DNA from: Betaproteobacteria bacterium
GTDB taxonomy: Bacteria > Pseudomonadota > Gammaproteobacteria > Burkholderiales > Casimicrobiaceae
NCBI GenBank assembly: GCA_005889025.1
Contig: VBCZ01000211.1
Location: forward strand, 1-15,220
Reading direction: 5' to 3'
Length of the DNA stretch: 15,220 nucleotides
Shown here: piece after piece, positions 12,342 through 15,220 of the stretch
How positions within the stretch are numbered: position 1 is the first letter of the stretch
Layout: every line of letters starts with the position of its first letter
The notes under the pieces: generated by a model
The model's database searches: none
What the model was told of the DNA's origin: nothing
The model's input: only the letters and a program-made list of their open reading frames with translations
Translations under genes and position numbers: made by a program

Positions 12342-15220
12342 ATGCCTTTCGCACGCGCCCCGTCCCGCTTCTTCGCGGCATCTCCTTCCTGGTTGAAAAC
12401 CGCTGCGAGCGCGGTGCGCGCGGTCCTGCTAGTCGGTGTCGCAGTGTTTTGTCTCGCGTTGCTGACGGTCCGTTTCGTGGTGTTTCCGCACCTGGAGAGC
12501 AATCGGGACGACATAGCGCAACTGCTCTCCCGCGAGATAGGGCAACCGGTTGAGATCGACGCCCTGGCGACCGGATGGGATGGCTGGAATCCGCGCATCG
12601 AGATTCGGGGTGTCCGAATACGCGATCGTGCCGGAAGTGCGGCGACGGTCGAGCTGCCTGCCGCTCGGATGATCGTGGCGTGGACCTCGCTGTTGTTTCT
12701 CGATCTGCGCCTCAAAGAGCTTTCGATCGAGCAGCCACAGCTTATGGTGAGGCGAGAAGCATCGGGCCGGCTGCGCGTCGCGGGATTAGCGATCGACCCC
12801 GAAGCGAGGGCGAACGATGAACGCCTCGCCGGGTGGCTGCTGCGGCAGAGCCGGATTGTCATTCATGACGCGACGATCACCTGGCGCGACGAGCTTCGCA
12901 ACGCTGCGCCGCTGGTTCTGCAACACGTCCAGTTCCGCCTCGAGAATCGCTTCGGCCATCATCGCTTCGGGCTCACCGGCGTACCGCCGGCAGAGCTCGC
13001 CGAGCCGCTCGACCTGCGCGGGGACATCAGCGGCAACCCCACCGCCGATTGGCACACGACGTCGGGAAAACTCTATGTTCGGCTGGACTACGCCGACGTT
13101 GCGGCATGGCGGGATTGGCTGCCGCTTCCCATGCCGATTCGCAGCGGCAAGGGCGCGCTGCGATTTTGGTTTCAGTTTTCGAGCGGCGAGGCTCGCGAGC
13201 TTGTCGCCGACGTGGTGCTCACGGACGTGCAGACTAAACTTGCGCCGGAGCTCCCGGACCTTGCCTTGTCGCGACTCGAGGGGCGCATCGGCTGGCGCGA
13301 CGACGGCGATCGCAAGGAAGTTCTCGCGCAGCAACTCTCGCTCGAGATCCCCAATGGGACACACTTCGATCCGACCGACTTCAAGCTCGCAGTTCGCGCC
13401 GTCGATGGGGCCACGACCGGCGGAGCGCTCGAGTTCAATATTCTCGAGCTTGCACCATTGCGGCCTATCGCCGAAGCGCTCCCGATTCCGGCGCAGTGGC
13501 GCGAAGACTTTTCGCGCCTCGTGCCGCGCGGCACGATCCAGCAGGCGAAGTTTGAATGGACCGGAGACCCGACCTCGCCTCGAACGTTCAAAGGATCCGC
13601 GCGCCTGATCGACTTCGGCATGGCGGGGCACGAAAGGCTCCCCGGCGTCAGTGGAATTTCCGGCAGCGTGGAGGCCACCGAACGTGCCGGAACATTGCAA
13701 CTGGACAGTCACGCGATCACGCTCGAGCTGCCGCGGAACCTGGGCGATCGCCTGAGTCTCGATACGGTGCAGGGACAGATCCGCTGGGAACGCGGGACCG
13801 AGGGCACAACGCTGGAAATCGATCGCCTGGCGTGCGCCAACGCCGACGCGGCGGGAAGCGTGAGCGGGCAGTATCGCAGCGCTTCCGAAGGACCGGGCAG
13901 CGTCGCCTTGACCGCGCAACTATCACGCGCCGATGCGAGGCAGATCTATCGCTACTTTCCGGCGGCGAACGCGCCCTCGGTGCGCGAATGGCTGCGCACA
14001 TCGCTGCTTGCGGGAACGGCGACCGACGTGCGGATGAAAATGTCCGGCAACCTCGCCGAATTTCCATACGCGGATGGCAAGGGCGGCCAGTTTCAGGTCG
14101 CCCTGAAGGCGCAGGGCGTCGGCATCGACTACGCAACACGCTGGCCGCCGCTGGCCGACATCGATGGCGATTTGCGCATCGATGGCGTGCGAATGGTCAT
14201 CGACGCGCGACGTGGCCGCGTCGCGGGCATCGACATAGAGCACGTCAAGGCCGACATCGCCGATCTTCGTGGTCCGCATGCACTTCTTCGGGTGGAGGGT
14301 TCGACGACGGCACCCACGCAGCAAGTCCTGCGTTTTACCGCCGAGAGTCCGGTCGCCGAGTGGATCGGCCATTTCACCGACGGCGCGGACGCGAGCGGCA
14401 ATGGGACGCTGTCGCTCGCTATGGAGTTTCCACTCGGCCAGCCCGAGCGCAACCAGGTATCGGGCGATTACGTTTTCAGCGGCAACCGCCTTCAGCTCGC
14501 CGGCGGCGTCCCGGCGCTGAAGGATCTCAACGGCAAGCTGCTTTTTTCGACGCATGAAGTCCACGCTGCCCCGCTCACGGCGGAGATTCTCGGCGGCCCG
14601 GCGCGCCTTACGGTGAGCAGTGCCGACGGACGCGTTCGCATCGATGGCCAGGGAACGGCAAACCTCGCCCAGCTGCGCACAGAATATTCGCAGGAGCCGC
14701 TGCTTACCCGGCTTTCCGGCAGCACCGATTGGCAGGTTGCCATCAACTTGCAGAAGGATAGCGTGACGTGGATGCTCGATTCGAACCTCAAGGGCGCCGC
14801 CGTCGATCTGCCCGTGCCGGTCGCGAAAGCGGCCGCCGACGTCATGCCGCTCAGACTGGAACGCCGCACCACCGATAAGGATCGCGACGCCTTGACGGTC
14901 AGCTACGGGCATCTGGCCAAGCTGACTCTGCAACGCAGGTTGACGTCGCGAGGATCCGTCGTCGACCGTGCATTGCTCGCGCTGGGCAAAGCCGCAGGCA
15001 ATGCCGATCGCCCCGGCCTGTGGGTGCGCGGCGACGTGCCCGCCGTCGATCTCGACGGTTGGCTTGCGCTCAAGAAACAGCTCGACAGCGGCGCCGCTGA
15101 CGCGCTTCCACTCGCCGGCGTGGATGTGACGGTTGGCGCGCTGGAAGTCTTCGGCAGACAACTCAACGATCTGCGCATCGGCGCGACTCGCGGCGGCGAC
15201 GATTGGCAGCTTGACTTGAG
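12342..15220 (+). CDS. yhdP: YhdP-family (TIGR02099) AsmA-like envelope protein, 3' end outside window
   Basis: YhdP is a very large inner-membrane-anchored periplasmic protein. With TamB and YdbH it is thought to bridge the envelope and carry phospholipid toward the outer membrane. From ATG 12342 the frame stays open for 959 codons to the right edge. A basic N-terminus is followed by one membrane helix (about 27-47, VRAVLLVGVAVFCLALLTVR). Then comes the AsmA-type start (REIGQPVEIDALATGWDGWNPRIEIRGVRI) and long beta-rich repeats of the DUF3971/AsmA-like kind, such as GAARLIDFG-like and LADIDGDLRIDGVRM blocks. E. coli YhdP has about 1,266 residues, so about three quarters is present. No frameshift occurs in this stretch. 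No good Shine-Dalgarno is seen. It is divergent from glnE with a short shared control region. Confidence 0.9.
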   Translation, partial: MPFARAPSRFFAASPSWLKTAASAVRAVLLVGVAVFCLALLTVRFVVFPHLESNRDDIAQLLSREIGQPVEIDALATGWDGWNPRIEIRGVRIRDRAGSAATVELPAARMIVAWTSLLFLDLRLKELSIEQPQLMVRREASGRLRVAGLAIDPEARANDERLAGWLLRQSRIVIHDATITWRDELRNAAPLVLQHVQFRLENRFGHHRFGLTGVPPAELAEPLDLRGDISGNPTADWHTTSGKLYVRLDYADVAAWRDWLPLPMPIRSGKGALRFWFQFSSGEARELVADVVLTDVQTKLAPELPDLALSRLEGRIGWRDDGDRKEVLAQQLSLEIPNGTHFDPTDFKLAVRAVDGATTGGALEFNILELAPLRPIAEALPIPAQWREDFSRLVPRGTIQQAKFEWTGDPTSPRTFKGSARLIDFGMAGHERLPGVSGISGSVEATERAGTLQLDSHAITLELPRNLGDRLSLDTVQGQIRWERGTEGTTLEIDRLACANADAAGSVSGQYRSASEGPGSVALTAQLSRADARQIYRYFPAANAPSVREWLRTSLLAGTATDVRMKMSGNLAEFPYADGKGGQFQVALKAQGVGIDYATRWPPLADIDGDLRIDGVRMVIDARRGRVAGIDIEHVKADIADLRGPHALLRVEGSTTAPTQQVLRFTAESPVAEWIGHFTDGADASGNGTLSLAMEFPLGQPERNQVSGDYVFSGNRLQLAGGVPALKDLNGKLLFSTHEVHAAPLTAEILGGPARLTVSSADGRVRIDGQGTANLAQLRTEYSQEPLLTRLSGSTDWQVAINLQKDSVTWMLDSNLKGAAVDLPVPVAKAAADVMPLRLERRTTDKDRDALTVSYGHLAKLTLQRRLTSRGSVVDRALLALGKAAGNADRPGLWVRGDVPAVDLDGWLALKKQLDSGAADALPLAGVDVTVGALEVFGRQLNDLRIGATRGGDDWQLDL

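Noticed and set aside
13923..15161. Long open frame (412 codons) on the - strand opposite yhdP
   Set aside because: The translation is Arg/Ala/His-rich without any recognisable motif and mirrors the third-position GC bias of yhdP. It is a shadow frame.

Overview
The window reads as chromosomal DNA of a high-GC betaproteobacterium. The support is the livM-livG fusion, the ilvE / CHCC zinc-finger / waaF cluster and a divergent glnE / yhdP (TIGR02099) pair, an arrangement I associate with Burkholderiales and relatives. The order cannot be fixed from this sequence alone. Apart from one pair of REP-like repeats there is no sign of foreign DNA: no transposase, integrase, tRNA, rRNA or CRISPR array.

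Layout on the left, + strand. The 3' end of mscL (1-227) is followed by a branched-chain amino-acid-type ABC transporter operon at 373-5153. The operon order is periplasmic binding protein (livJ-like), permease livH, a fused permease-ATPase (livM-livG) and ATPase livF. A good sigma70-like promoter and a perfect Shine-Dalgarno sequence precede the binding protein, and a hairpin plus T-run sits between it and livH. After livF comes an inverted pair of REP-like 23-mers, then tldD (metallopeptidase half of TldD/TldE).

Middle to right, - strand. A co-directional cluster runs from 12293 down to 6884: glnE (control of glutamine synthetase by adenylylation), ilvE (branched-chain aminotransferase), a small CHCC zinc-finger protein, waaF (LPS heptosyltransferase II) and an NTF2/SnoaL-like protein. 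The last gene converges on tldD. On the + strand, divergent from glnE, yhdP (large AsmA-like envelope protein) starts at 12342 and runs off the right edge.

The most notable feature is that three conserved genes (livJ-like, livM-livG and glnE) are each broken once. In each case a short stretch of family sequence is missing and the reading frame shifts. The sequence on both sides of each break is otherwise well preserved, so the events are either recent or produced by assembly. All three genes concern nitrogen or amino-acid supply. I see no convincing undescribed system here. The deletions, the REP pair, the livMG fusion and the uncertain tldD start are the points worth checking.
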